Of a stretch of 64,000 bases of DNA, positions 22,566-33,794 are shown in pieces. The stretch comes from Trema orientale (Eukaryota > Streptophyta > Magnoliopsida > Rosales > Cannabaceae), in the NCBI GenBank assembly GCA_002914845.1, contig JXTC01000353.1, positions 6,582-70,581 on the forward strand, read 5' to 3'. Within the stretch, counting starts at the first letter, position 1, and each line of letters starts with the position of its first letter. The translations under genes and the position numbers were made by a program. The notes under the pieces are model-generated. The model saw only the letters and a list, made by a program, of their open reading frames with translations. It was not told where the DNA came from and made no database searches.

Positions 22566-24360
22566 AATCAATGGTATATATTTGTGATTTTTTTACAAAA
22601 AGAAGAAGTTATAAAAGTTTCACTTGAGAAAAAGAAAGGACAAAAATTTTGCAGTAAATTGGTGGTATATTAATGATTTACTTAGCAAAAATAATGGTAC
22701 TAAATTAGTAGTACTCAATGATTCACATGATTGATCGGGAAAAAAGTAATAGTATATAAATGGTTTATTGATAGTCTACGTGAGAAAAATGATGTTAAAT
22801 TAATATATATCACAAATTCACTTGAGAGAAAAAAAATGAAAAAGAAAAAATAGATTAGTAGTATAAACCGAATAAATAATTGATTTACGACTTATTTTCC
22901 ATTTTTTTCAGTACTAATATTTTGTTTTAAATTAAACTGACTAGCTAGCTATTTGACTATTTCTTAGCCTAAAACTCAGTATGTGACTAAGCTCAAAAGT
23001 TTATAGCCAAATTTTTAACTCATTTAATGGCAAAAAATGGAATACAACTGTAGTGCCCAAAATTCTCGCAAGTGCATCTTGCCAATAATAAACATCATTG
23101 CATCTCATTTTTATATCTTCATTTTTAATTTCAAAGATAAAATGCTTACTTAAAATACTTATTATAACAATTTAAAAATATATATATATAATTAATTGAC
23201 TAACCAGGTATTTTAAGTTTTTTTTATGTGCAGTAGAAGGCCGATTTTTAAACCGAAGAGAAAGTGATGTGTTTATGGGAATAAGATTAAAATATCTATC
23301 TCATGTTGCTAATTAGATGTCCTTTTATATGGTGAAATTAAATAATATAGTTGCTAGTAACTAGGACTATTTACTATTCATAGTGATTAATTTTGGCATG
23401 ATCGTATCATTTTCTCTTGTATGTGGTGTTGACTATAATTACTAAATTAATATTTTGTTTATTTTTCTTTTAAATTATTTTAAGTAATGGATATGTATGT
23501 GGAGAGCTAGTTGTGGGGAGGCACCCACCGCCGCACATACTAAGGTTTTAATTAAAGAAATTAAATATAATAAAGTCAGATAAAGGTAAGTTTACAATTG
23601 ATATTATCCGAAGTCGGCAAACACTTTATTTGCAAGATCAATGAAAGTAAGATAACACTGTTTAGCTTTTCTACGTATAAGTGAGCATATTTCTATGTAG
23701 TATAGCTAGGGGGTTACAACAATATATTCCACAACTAAAACTTTAGAAGGAATCAATGTTTAGCTATAAGTTTTAAATTATGGATCATCTACTTAAACTA
23801 ATCTAAACAATTGTTTGTTCACTTAGTTTTCTCCCTTAAATTTATTTATCATTTGTTTTCTTCAAGTAAATCAGGTACATAACCAATTCAGGAATTATTA
23901 ACCTTTTTTAAATGGTTACTATTCCAAAGAGAAAGAATTTTTATATCTATACTTTTGTTTTTGTTGCTACATTATTTTCTAAGGTTTTTTAGCAAAATGG
24001 TCGGATTTTGGATCATAATTTATAAAAGGACTGAATTTTAGATTATAATGTATAAAATAACCGTTTTTCAAACACTCTTAAAAATGGCCGAATTTTGAAA
24101 AAAATTTAAAAAAATGATCGTTCTTCATATTTAGTATATCAAAATATAGTGATTTATATTTTGAAAAATGATTTATTTTTCAAAAAATTGATTTACTTTA
24201 TAAAAAAAATTGACTTACTTTATAAAAAGTAGATCAATTAAAAAACAGCTATTTATCAAATAAAATTATAAAATGGTTACTTATTAAATAGGTATAAAAA
24301 AACATCCATTTTTTTTAATAAATTGATCCGAAAGAAAATAAAAAAAGGCCATTTCTAATA
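22566..24360. other. AT-rich MULE interior with dispersed repeats
   Basis: No coding region. The stretch 22960-23060 resembles 44590-44670 in the same orientation. The stretch 23990-24350 resembles the reverse complement of about 44900-45180. So this part is built from repeats found again outside the element. Confidence 0.5.
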
Positions 24361-24369
24361 ATACCATCA

Positions 24370-25254
24370 AGAATTCCCACTCTTTGCGGGACGAAAGAGA
24401 AATTTATTCTCAAAGCAGTTTTGATTAAACATCCCAGTATCCCGCACTCTCCCAACCTCTCACCGTGGCCAAACTTGAAGCATCTCTACCTCACATACAC
24501 ATACACGTTTTGCCGAAAATTTCCACGCTGCGACGTCATTCGCCGGGACAAGCGCCTGTGCAGAAACTCTTTCGTAACGATTGCCCAAATCCAACGGCCC
24601 ACAGAATAAATCTGACGAAAACCCAGTGCTGCATTAGGCAGTCTTGGTCGGAGTCCTAGTGACAATTACTTGGTGGTGTTGCAGGACGATAGTATTAAGG
24701 TGAAACATGTATGTATGCTTATTGTAAACTCAAATCTCATAATATGTTGTCGCATTTAATCATGTTTATAGTGTGAATTTATTATTCATATGTAATTTTC
24801 TATTGGTTTTTAGTATAATCAACGTAGTAGAGAATTGCCCTTCAAAAAAAAAAAAGACATATTAGAGGAGTCGTTATCACATAAATAAACCACGAGTAAC
24901 AGCAACAGTTTGTAGATATACTCTAAAGCAGTAGTCAAAGTACTTATGATTTAAAAGGAATATAACATGTAGACAAACATAAAAGCAAATGAGAGCTAAT
25001 CTGACTACTGGGAAAAATGATGACACTTACTCTCAATACAATGTCAAAACTAAAAGCAGAACAAAGTTTTCCATAATGTTGACGGGCTATCTTAAGTAAG
25101 GAGAGTAGCAATTTCAATATTTGCCCTTTCTTATTATCCATGTAAAAATGAGGAAATGTTCATACAATTCTATGAAAATTATCTATGTATATTTGGTCTG
25201 AATTTTTATTGGATATGATGGAAGACTGTTAACTAATCATCCATTAAATTGTTA
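24370..25254 (+). promoter_or_regulatory. Probable transposase promoter and 5'UTR exon with intron
   Basis: A distinctly GC-richer block (about 24370-24690) stands between AT-rich sequences and lacks a convincing protein. It ends near a possible donor (attaag/gtgaaa, ~24699). A good acceptor (ttgttacag at 25254) lies 33 bases before the transposase start codon. I infer a 5'UTR exon plus an intron, common in FAR1-type genes. Confidence 0.4.
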
Positions 25255-25287
25255 CAGTTACAGCTAAAAGATATTGGTTTGCTGACT

Positions 25288-27801
25288 ATGGAATATATAT
25301 ATGGGGATCGAAAGTCAATGGAGGATGATGTAGAACATTCAAATACCGGTAATTTTGGTCGAGATGGGAACCAGAATGCTGCTCAATTAAATTCAGAGGG
25401 CAAAAAATGTTTCAATTTTGAAGCCAACGATAGTGATGAAAATGTTGAGGAGGATTATATAGAGAGTGTCGATAGAAGTGGAGTTAGTTATGGGCCTGAT
25501 GGTATCAGATGGCGAAACGCTATGGAATCTTTAGTTTTGGATAAAGAACCACATGAACTCACAACTGAAGACTTAGTTGGAAAGGAGTTCAAAACATTGG
25601 AGGGGGCGGAATTATTCTTCAACACATATGCGAGGTTGATAGGTTTTAGTGTTAGAAAAGGACACATGAGAAAAAATAGAGACGGAAGAATTTTATTTAG
25701 GGAATGGTTGTGTTCCAAAGAAGGACAAAGAGATATAAAATTCATTAATAGGGTGGACAGAGTGCGTCAGTCAAGGGCAATAACACGAACTGGTTGCATG
25801 GTTATTCTTCGAGTTGCGAACTATCGTAAGACTAATACATGGATTGTGAAACAGTTTAAAACTAAACATTCACATCCTGTCGCCGGTATAAGTCATCGTC
25901 AGTTTCTAAGATCAAATAGAGTTGTATCAGGAGCATCACTTGAGGTTGCCAAGTCAATGAGAGCAGCAGGGATTAGGACTTGTCATGCTATGACGTACAT
26001 GGCCGAACAACGTGGTGGATATCATGAGATGGAATTCTTGATTAAAGACTTATATAACAAGATTGGATCCTCAAAGAGAGTTGATTTGGTTGATAGTGAC
26101 GCTGCAAGAGCAATAGGGTATTTGGAACACAAGTGTGAGCATGACATTGGTTTTTATGGTATATATACATATGATGAGCACTTGCGTGTTAAAAACATCG
26201 TGTGGGCTGATTCTAAATGCCAATCTGACTACCATACTTTTGGTCGAACTCTTGCTTTTGATACAACCTATGAAACAAATGAATATGGAAAGCCGTTACT
26301 TGTATGGATAGGCGTAAACCCACATTTCAGGACAACGATTTTTGGTTTTGCACTGCTAGTAGATGAGATAACAGAAACATATAAGTGGGTGATGAATGCT
26401 TTCTTAGAGTGTATGAAAGGTTTGACACCAGAGACAGTTCTTACAGATGGTGATAATTCAATGCGTGCTGCAATCAATGATCTCATGCCAAACACAGTTC
26501 ATAGGTTGTGCACATGGCACATTGACAAGAATGCTATCAAGAATACACATGAGCCTCAGTTTGCTAGAGAATTAAGATGCCTAATGTTTAAATATTATAC
26601 ACCAGATAAGTTTGAGGAGGAGTGGACACAGTTATTAGAACGTTTTGGGTTAGAGAATAATGCATGGTGCAAGTCTTTGTACAACAAGAAGACCTCTTGG
26701 GCTGAGACTTTTCTAAGGGATCATTATTTTGGAGGAATGACGACGACGTCGCGGTGCGAGAGTATGAATTCACTACTTAAGGGTAAAGTTGAAAAAGACA
26801 TGAGTTTGGTTGGAATTGTAAAAGCATTAGATCGAACTCTATCATGGTTAAGGCATAGAGAGGCTAAAGAAGACTTTGAGAGCTTACACACAAGTCCTGT
26901 TCTTGGCGAAAGTAACATGTTAGTACTTGAGAAACAAGCGGCTAGCATTTACACTAGAAGAATGTTTAATCGAGTGAGACACCAAATTAAGAGAGAAGGG
27001 AAATATAGAGTGACTCCAGATTCTAGATGTGATGATTTGTTGATTTTCAAACTTACTAAGTATGGTGAATATTCAAGCAAGAGGTCAGTATTATATAACA
27101 CCGTAACAGGTGAATTCAAATGTCAATGCAATTACTTTCCTACTAACGGCATTCCTTGTCGCCACATGTTTGCTGTAATGAAGGAGATGAATGTCACTGA
27201 AATACCCGATTGCCTTATCCAGTGGCAGTGGACCATGCATGCAAGAGAGAAATTATCAAAAGTCACAGACATTGCACCAAGATGCAACAAATCTTGTTCG
27301 GAGGAAAGTGCTAGGTTTGGGTACATGAATAACCTAGGTGCGCAAATGGCATATTACTCTGCAAAAAGTGAGACTCTATTCAAAATGGGTGAGGAGATGA
27401 TGCTGAAATCAATAGCCAGTTTGAAATCTTCCTGGGAAGGAGTGGGGGATAAAACAGAAGGTTCAGGAAAGCAAAGACCAATCTCGAAGCAAATTCGGAA
27501 TCCTTTGTACACAAAAACAAAAGGGACAGCACCTAAGCCTGGAACAAATGCACCGAGGACTCGAAGATGCAGTAATTGTAACAATTATGGCCATAACAAA
27601 ACGACCTGCAAGCGGAAAAGAAAGAATAATTTGGATTCACCTCGATCACATACTTCAATTGCTGAAGAGGAAGGCACAGACGTAGATATTGCGGATGAGA
27701 ATGATAACCAGATTTCGGCAGGAGGTAGTCAAAGTCATGGAATTATGATGCCTGGTGATATGAATGAAATCACTGAAGATTCGTGGTTAAGGTTGTCATA
27801 G
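25288..27801 (+). CDS. FAR1/FHY3-type Mutator-like transposase
   Basis: A single uninterrupted exon of 837 residues when started at the ATG at 25288; the upstream in-frame residues would lie in an intron before the acceptor at 25254. Domains in order: acidic N-terminus; FAR1-type DNA-binding region (residues ~110-195, with FFNTYARLIGFSVRKG and the HSHP end); MULE transposase domain with candidate catalytic D325 (AFDTTYETN), D387 (LTDGD), a CTWH motif, and E491 (RCESMNS); a SWIM zinc finger (C612, C614, C624, H626); and a C-terminal CCHC knuckle (C761, C764, H769, C774). FAR1/FHY3 light-signalling factors descend from such transposases. The retained triad, the CCHC knuckle and the central position between MULE TIRs argue that this is the element's own transposase rather than a domesticated host FRS gene. 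Confidence 0.88.
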   Translation: MEYIYGDRKSMEDDVEHSNTGNFGRDGNQNAAQLNSEGKKCFNFEANDSDENVEEDYIESVDRSGVSYGPDGIRWRNAMESLVLDKEPHELTTEDLVGKEFKTLEGAELFFNTYARLIGFSVRKGHMRKNRDGRILFREWLCSKEGQRDIKFINRVDRVRQSRAITRTGCMVILRVANYRKTNTWIVKQFKTKHSHPVAGISHRQFLRSNRVVSGASLEVAKSMRAAGIRTCHAMTYMAEQRGGYHEMEFLIKDLYNKIGSSKRVDLVDSDAARAIGYLEHKCEHDIGFYGIYTYDEHLRVKNIVWADSKCQSDYHTFGRTLAFDTTYETNEYGKPLLVWIGVNPHFRTTIFGFALLVDEITETYKWVMNAFLECMKGLTPETVLTDGDNSMRAAINDLMPNTVHRLCTWHIDKNAIKNTHEPQFARELRCLMFKYYTPDKFEEEWTQLLERFGLENNAWCKSLYNKKTSWAETFLRDHYFGGMTTTSRCESMNSLLKGKVEKDMSLVGIVKALDRTLSWLRHREAKEDFESLHTSPVLGESNMLVLEKQAASIYTRRMFNRVRHQIKREGKYRVTPDSRCDDLLIFKLTKYGEYSSKRSVLYNTVTGEFKCQCNYFPTNGIPCRHMFAVMKEMNVTEIPDCLIQWQWTMHAREKLSKVTDIAPRCNKSCSEESARFGYMNNLGAQMAYYSAKSETLFKMGEEMMLKSIASLKSSWEGVGDKTEGSGKQRPISKQIRNPLYTKTKGTAPKPGTNAPRTRRCSNCNNYGHNKTTCKRKRKNNLDSPRSHTSIAEEEGTDVDIADENDNQISAGGSQSHGIMMPGDMNEITEDSWLRLS

Positions 27802-29098
27802 GAAATATTTAAGTTCAACTATTGTAGAATTAATTTTATTGTCATAGGAAATGCTATCTGATAAAATTTTCCATATCTATTACTTTTTGAACTTTGGACT
27901 GCTTAACTTTTATTAATTGATGTACTTCTCTATACAAAAAACAAAAATTAAACGGAAGTCAAAAACTGAGAAACTTGAAATGAAATGAGGAAAAGGACTT
28001 AACCAATTATAATGGCAACCATTGTCTGATTATATACCTTTTTCAACCTGTTGAATGAAACGAGTTCATGATTATATAATTGTTCCTTTGGGCAGAATTC
28101 AAAAATCATCAATTGGCACACATGTATATCATTGTTTTAAACAAACAACTTTATGTTATTGAGTAAGAATAACACGATGTCTTGTGTACATTTTTCAAAA
28201 TTTACTTTATGTTTTCGTGACAATTTCTATTTTCATGAATATGTTCACGGTGAAATAAACGATATTTTTATTACAATAAGTGTGAATGCAGAATTACACG
28301 ACTTTAAAAAATAGGGTAATGGTTATTGAATAAGTACATTAACAGTTCCTAATTAAAGGATTCTGATTAAACGTTTACAATTACCTTTTTTCTTTTTATT
28401 TTTTATTTTGCTAGAAAACGTTTACAATTACCTATTTATATATTAAACGAGATAATTTTAACAACTACATAGAGGATAACAAATGCAAATTTTTTCACCA
28501 TTGTCCATATAATAAAATGGAGTAACACTAGGGACACCACTAACTTACACAAAAAACTTACACCACATGATTTGGCATTCATATCAATCAGTAAATTTTG
28601 AATGGTGTGGTCCTATTCATGGATAAAATAGTAATTTTATTAGATATCATATCATTAGTGTAACATTTTGGTGCAACTTTTTAGTGTCCCAATCATTATT
28701 CAATAAAATGATAGAATTCGGTACATGCATAAACTTTTATAAAGATGAAATTAATGGTTCCACAAATTGTATACTGAAAAAAGAAAAATTCATCCAATTT
28801 CATTTTTGACACATAAATCCTTATCTTTTTAAGAAAAATTAAAAAAAAGACCACAAAAGTCTTAACATGGAAAATACAGTCACTCCTAAAAAGTAATTTA
28901 GAAGTTACGTGCAGCATTGCAAACTTATAAACAAAAAAACGATAGACTAATACCAAAAAACAAAACGATAGACTAATACCAAAAAACAAAAATGAAAAAA
29001 AGAAGCAACCGATTTGCTATCTAAACACAATAAAATGTAATCAATGATAGCATTTCACTCTATGCAATACTTTGTGTTGTAGGCCGACCTGTTGAAAA
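27802..29098. other. MULE interior spacer between transposase and right peptidase gene
   Basis: AT-rich, with no supported coding region. It contains a small MITE-like repeat (28531-28690). Confidence 0.5.
28531..28690. mobile_element. Small MITE-like repeat, about 160 bp
   Basis: The ends are inverted: gggacaccactaacttacac at the left and aactttttagtgtccc at the right. The body is non-coding. Target duplication is unclear, so the class is undecided. Confidence 0.45.
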
Positions 29099-31830
29099 TC
29101 ATACGCTACTTGGACTCACAAGTCGATTCTTGTGATTGTAGTTCTGCAATGCTTCCTTCTTTAATGTTGGAAAATTACGATTCAAATCACTCGTAGCAAT
29201 TTCTATCGCCACTTTCACACGGGCATCTGCAGACTTATACTACACATAAAGAAAAATATATTAATTGTATATACACAAATATTTAAGCCAGTATTAATGA
29301 CTGAAATGAAAAACGTAAACAAATTAACAAATGACAAATATTTAAACAAAATACTTTGGGTTCTTGAAGGTCAGAAAACTTTTCTTGCATAAAATTGATG
29401 ACATATATCCCGCAGTCAAAATTATTCTTCTGTTGTGGAACATCAGGATTTGTAAACATTTCGAACTTTGAGAAAGAAAATCCAGTTGGCATTGTATTAG
29501 CTATGTCATCCTTCAAAATCACATCCAACTTACTCAACTGGAAATAATAAAAAAAAAAAGAAAAGAAAAAAGAAATATGGTATTAATATCAAAAGATTCA
29601 AAACTATGTGCCCCAATTCTATAAAGTTGATAATCACTACCGCATAAATTTGCATTAAATTAGAAATGAGAATAGAAATATTGGTAGCCCTATATTTGTA
29701 AAAAAATCAATATAGCATACAATTGAATATGTTAGTGATAATATAATAAGACTCACAACGTCATAAACCAATAACTTTCGTTTTGGAGGAAATATATGAC
29801 CCAATAGAGAATCCAATATTTCAACCAACTTATCATAAACCCGAACAATTAAGAGGAACCAGTGTTCTGAATAGTTGATTGGAATGTATATCTGCATTTA
29901 CATTATTCAATGAAAGAAGGTAGGAGTTAAATATATTAGACAATATAACTCTTACACGAAAAAGAAAAAAAAAATACAAATATAGAGCATGAAAACTTAC
30001 ATTCTTGCAGTTTGCTATGTTGCCCATGAATAAACTTCGATATTTGTTGTAATTCGCCTCATCTTTTGGACTTTTAACAATCCCCATAGAGTGACTCTAA
30101 TTTCATTTTTAAGGTAAAATATAATTAGTCATTTCGGAAAAATAAAGTGAAATATAATTAGATTAAATTTATTGACAATTCCTGATGTTAGGTACAAAAT
30201 AATTAGCTACCGGCATTCGACTCTGTAAATACCAATTTCTCAACTCCTCATCTGAAGTTGATGTCTCAGACTTCTTCGTCAATAACTCAGCTATAACATT
30301 TATCACCTATAGTAATTTGTATAAAAATCTAAAATAAATCTGTAATCCCTTATAAAACAATAAGACATGCAATAAATGTTCAAACCTACTAAAAGAATTA
30401 TTAAGTTGTCGAAATATTTTACCTCACCATCCAAATATTGATTGGGCTCTAAGCAATATAAAATTTCCCTTGGCAACGAATTATATTCTGTATCTACTAT
30501 GCAATCCCTATACGAAAAAATATATGAGAAGAATTTAACTAAGTATGACAAAAGCTTATTAGGAGATTGCAAGAAAAGTTCATATCTAAAAATTACCTTA
30601 TTCTAAAAACTATAAAACCAAAATACATTACATTCATATTTTTGACGTGTTATTGTGCAAATGCTACTACTTCTAATAGTCTTTTTCAAATCTTTAAAAA
30701 AAAATCGCAATTAAACTATGACCAGCTAAAGTCATCTAAATATTTGAAAACTTACTCAGGCAACTTATTTCGATCAAAAATGTAGTCCACTATAGCTGCT
30801 TCTATTGGATCTCTAATAGAATTGCATAGCTTAAATGGGCCAACATTGTATACACCTATTGATGAAAAATTAATTGACATTCTAACAGAAGCCTTATCTT
30901 TCTCCAGCTTTGCTTTCTTACTTGAAACAATCTTAGACTCCTGGATGGTAAAATAATCCAATTAAACATAAGCTGACTAAAATTAAGATTGCACATTAAT
31001 TTAATAAGAAAATTACATTCAACATATGTTCTCACTTACCTTCTTTTCCTCCATTACCGGGGGGATTTTTCTTACTTGGTTGTGCCTAGGAACAGAATTA
31101 CAGCCCCTATATCCTCCTTCACCTGTCAAGTTTATAATTTTGCACTCTGACTTGTCTATAGGTTTATTATTTATGCGCACGCCCAACAAAGCCTGCATGT
31201 ATTTATAAATAAACTTGCTTATTAGACATTCCTATCATGAATAAATTCCAAAAGATCAAATTCACAATGTTTATCATACAAATTCTAAAATATATTCTCT
31301 GTTCTATAATCTAAAATTACCTGAGATGAAATAGCTTGGTTCTCTGAATTATACCCCCAAATTCTCTTATTTATATCTATGTCAACACTTGAAGATTTCG
31401 CCACAAGTTTCTCACGTTTATCATAATTTGTGAACCCCACTTTTGAAGGTGTGCTTGTTATATCAGTTTCCTTAGACTGGTTCAAAGGTGAACATCTTCG
31501 GGATTTATATGTAGTTGTCTCAATATTGACAATATCATCGGCAATGCCACCTTCACTTTTTGGGTAATATTTCTCATTTTCATTACACAAGCTTCCAACT
31601 TGATATTTCATTGACACATTAGTATGCAACTTATTTTCTTGTCGGCGTCCAAGTATCATATCAAGAATAGTGTTCTGAAATGATTTCCTATCCTCCTCCA
31701 TCCTTCGAATATCATCTCGCGAAGCCTTAACCTCTATCTCAAAATTAGCAATCCGCTCACTAATGGTAGAACAACGATTATCCAAACGACGAATGCTATC
31801 AAGTAGATAATTCATCATCGGCTCCCCCAT
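29099..31830 (-). CDS. C48 Ulp1-like cysteine peptidase (right MULE passenger gene), 9 coding exons
   Basis: Hand-spliced exons (minus strand order) are 31830-31321, 31192-31040, 30940-30756, 30507-30423, 30306-30211, 30096-30001, 29891-29757, 29537-29355 and 29239-29099. They join in frame to about 527 residues with no stop. The N-terminus has a coiled-coil-like segment (LDNRCSTISERIANFEIEV), as in the left copy but with diverged sequence. The peptidase domain shows SEHWFLLIV (catalytic His), ILDSL (Asp) and QQKNNFDCGIYVINFM (Gln and Cys), so the full Ulp1-type His-Asp-Gln-Cys set is present. It begins in the right TIR through a 5'UTR exon and an intron (31832-32913) and runs inward. Predicted role: SUMO/ubiquitin-like protease; its part in transposition is unknown. 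Confidence 0.82.
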
Positions 31831-32259
31831 TCTAAATCATAGAAAAAATAAATGTAAATAACTTAAAATAAATAACATTAAACCAATATCAATCAAATAA
31901 TTCATTAAATCATTTAACGAGTTATCAAACTAATAACATAAACAAACAAAGAAAAAAAATCCCAAAAATTACAAACATAAGGAACCATTTTAGGTTTAAC
32001 CATATATTAAAAAAAAAAAAAACAAAGAAGTAAAAGCAAGCAACTCTTTATAAAGCCAATAATAAGTATCTACCGAAAACATAAATCAATATACACCACT
32101 TTCATACCACTAAAACTCATAAAAGAATGAAAACTTGTGAAAAAAATTTCTAAACTAATTTTCGAATCGGATACTTGATAGCATTTTCTAAAAAACTATT
32201 TGACATTCTAGGTGCATTCTTTCTTCTAATGTTAATAGATTTCTATAGCAACTATAACA

Positions 32260-32402
32260 GAATTTTCTCTACTATAAGGGCGTTCCGCAAATAAAAAAAA
32301 AAATCAAGAACAGCTAATAGGACTACAATAGAATTTTCTCTACTATAAGGGCGTTCCTCAAATAAAAAAACATCAATTGTAGACCAGCTAATAGGACCAC
32401 AA
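32260..32402. repeat. Tandem duplication, period about 71 bp
   Basis: The segment starting gaattttctctactataagg at 32260 is repeated at 32331, with a shared tail (cagctaatagga). It lies within the 5'UTR intron of the right peptidase gene. Confidence 0.7.
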
Positions 32403-32851
32403 TGATAATACAAAAGAACTGATATAAAATTCTCATTATTATAGAGCACTAATTGAGATTTTAATCTTAACAAATCTTCTCATAAAATACCCATATAAAT
32501 CTAGTTCTATAACCACCCACGTTAGCACTATCACCCAATAAAATTATTCCATGAAAGACAACTTTTAATTCAGAATCTTGAAATAAGTGAACTAAAAAAA
32601 ATTCTCTTTAAAGATAATTGAACCAAGCTTGAAATCAATAAGAACCTGAAATGCTAAGTCGAATTGGTTCATTATTAGTGACTTATCACGGTTGGACATA
32701 ATTGAAATTACTCAAAGCTAACCCAGTTACAATTAAAAAAAAAAAAAACCAGATTCAGTTAAATAGTGAAATAGTGGCTATAAAGGGACCAAGTTAAACC
32801 AAAATAAATAAATAAATAAAGAAATAAAAACGGAATCAAAGAATGTTATGC

Positions 32852-33488
32852 ACAATTGAAAACAATCCTATAAATCACAACAACAATTGGGGAGAGGAAA
32901 AAAATATTCATACCTGGTGATGAGTTGTAAAGAGATTTGGGGCCTGCTTCAGTTCGGAGAATTGAGAATATGAGAGTGATTTGCAATATATCTTCAACCG
33001 CTTGTATTTTCTTTGAGAATCTCTAAAATCTGAATGAGATTTTTCCTTTGAGAATGAAATTGATAGAAAAAAAGAAACAAAAGAAGAAAAATAATTACGA
33101 GGTTATCTGTTAGAGATTAAATCCCTAAAACAATTAAGAAATTGCCAGTACTAATGCAGGTTGGGATTTAGGATTTCTTTTTAATAGAAAACTAAACTTA
33201 AGAAGGGATATCTGGAAGGAGAAGATTTTTTCGTTTTAGATACACAATAGGCCAAATAAACTACACGATTCTCTCAAAAAAAATAAAAAAATAAAAAAAA
33301 CTTCCACGATTACACGATCTCCTCCTAAAAAAATTTTAAAAAAAAATAAAGACATTTACACCGTTAAATACACCGTTAAAAAAAAATAATGTGTAAGTGG
33401 GCTCCATAAACAGGTGGCTAATTTATATCCCTTTAATATCTTCCCTAACATTAGGGAATATTTTTATTTCCCTATTGTAGAATTCCCC
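32852..33488 (-). repeat. Right terminal inverted repeat of the MULE
   Basis: Reverse complement of the left repeat. It ends ...gtagaattcccc at 33488 and contains the 5'UTR exon of the right peptidase gene, with a splice donor at 32913-32912 (minus strand), homologous to the donor in the left repeat. Confidence 0.9.
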
Positions 33489-33794
33489 TATATTATATAT
33501 CCTCCAAAAATAAATAAATAAAAAAGAGAACCCCAGATCTGTTATAGTATACGTCAAACACTACCGTTCTCCACTATTACCATCACTATGGCGGCTTCTC
33601 CACTCGTCGGCGATAGGGCAACCCATCACCAAATGTAGACTTTGTCGTCTGTTCTAGTTTCCATGGTCGACACAAAGAAACTACCGTCCTCATGGCTCAT
33701 CCGCGTGCCACGGCCAATGACGCTGCGATTTGAAGGCATTGTTACAACGCCTTCTTCACGCCATCCAGATCTGCTTCTTCTTGCACTGTCAAGA
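33489..33794. other. GC-richer flank of the MULE, no assigned gene
   Basis: The stretch 33555-33790 is richer in GC than its surroundings and has overlapping short open frames on both strands. None has a recognisable domain. It may be a gene remnant. Confidence 0.35.

Larger units (their letters stand above)
16459..33488. mobile_element. 17-kb Mutator-like element (MULE) with transposase and two ULP-like peptidase genes
   Basis: The outer ends are inverted repeats (16459-17095 and 32852-33488), identical for about the first 81 bases beginning ggggaattctacaataggg. Between them lie an inward-pointing C48 peptidase gene at each end (18017-20744 plus; 29099-31830 minus) and a FAR1/MuDR-type transposase in the centre (25288-27801 plus). 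All three frames are undamaged. Long TIRs, a MULE transposase and ULP-like passenger genes together match the known association of plant MULEs with Ulp1-like genes (for example Arabidopsis Kaonashi and melon CUMULE). No clear 9-11 bp target duplication was found: flanks are aataagttta and tatattatat. Smaller repeats (21.7-22.6 kb, 24.0-24.35 kb, 28.53-28.69 kb) appear nested inside. Confidence 0.9.

Noticed and set aside
25249..25287. Upstream in-frame start (MLQLQLKDIGLLT) for the transposase
   Set aside because: A good splice acceptor (ttgttacag) ends at 25254, six bases into that extension, so the extra start would lie in an intron; the ATG at 25288 is preferred.
29655..30087. Separate small genes in the 29.6-30.1 kb region
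   Set aside because: These open frames are single exons of the right ULP-like gene read through into its introns.
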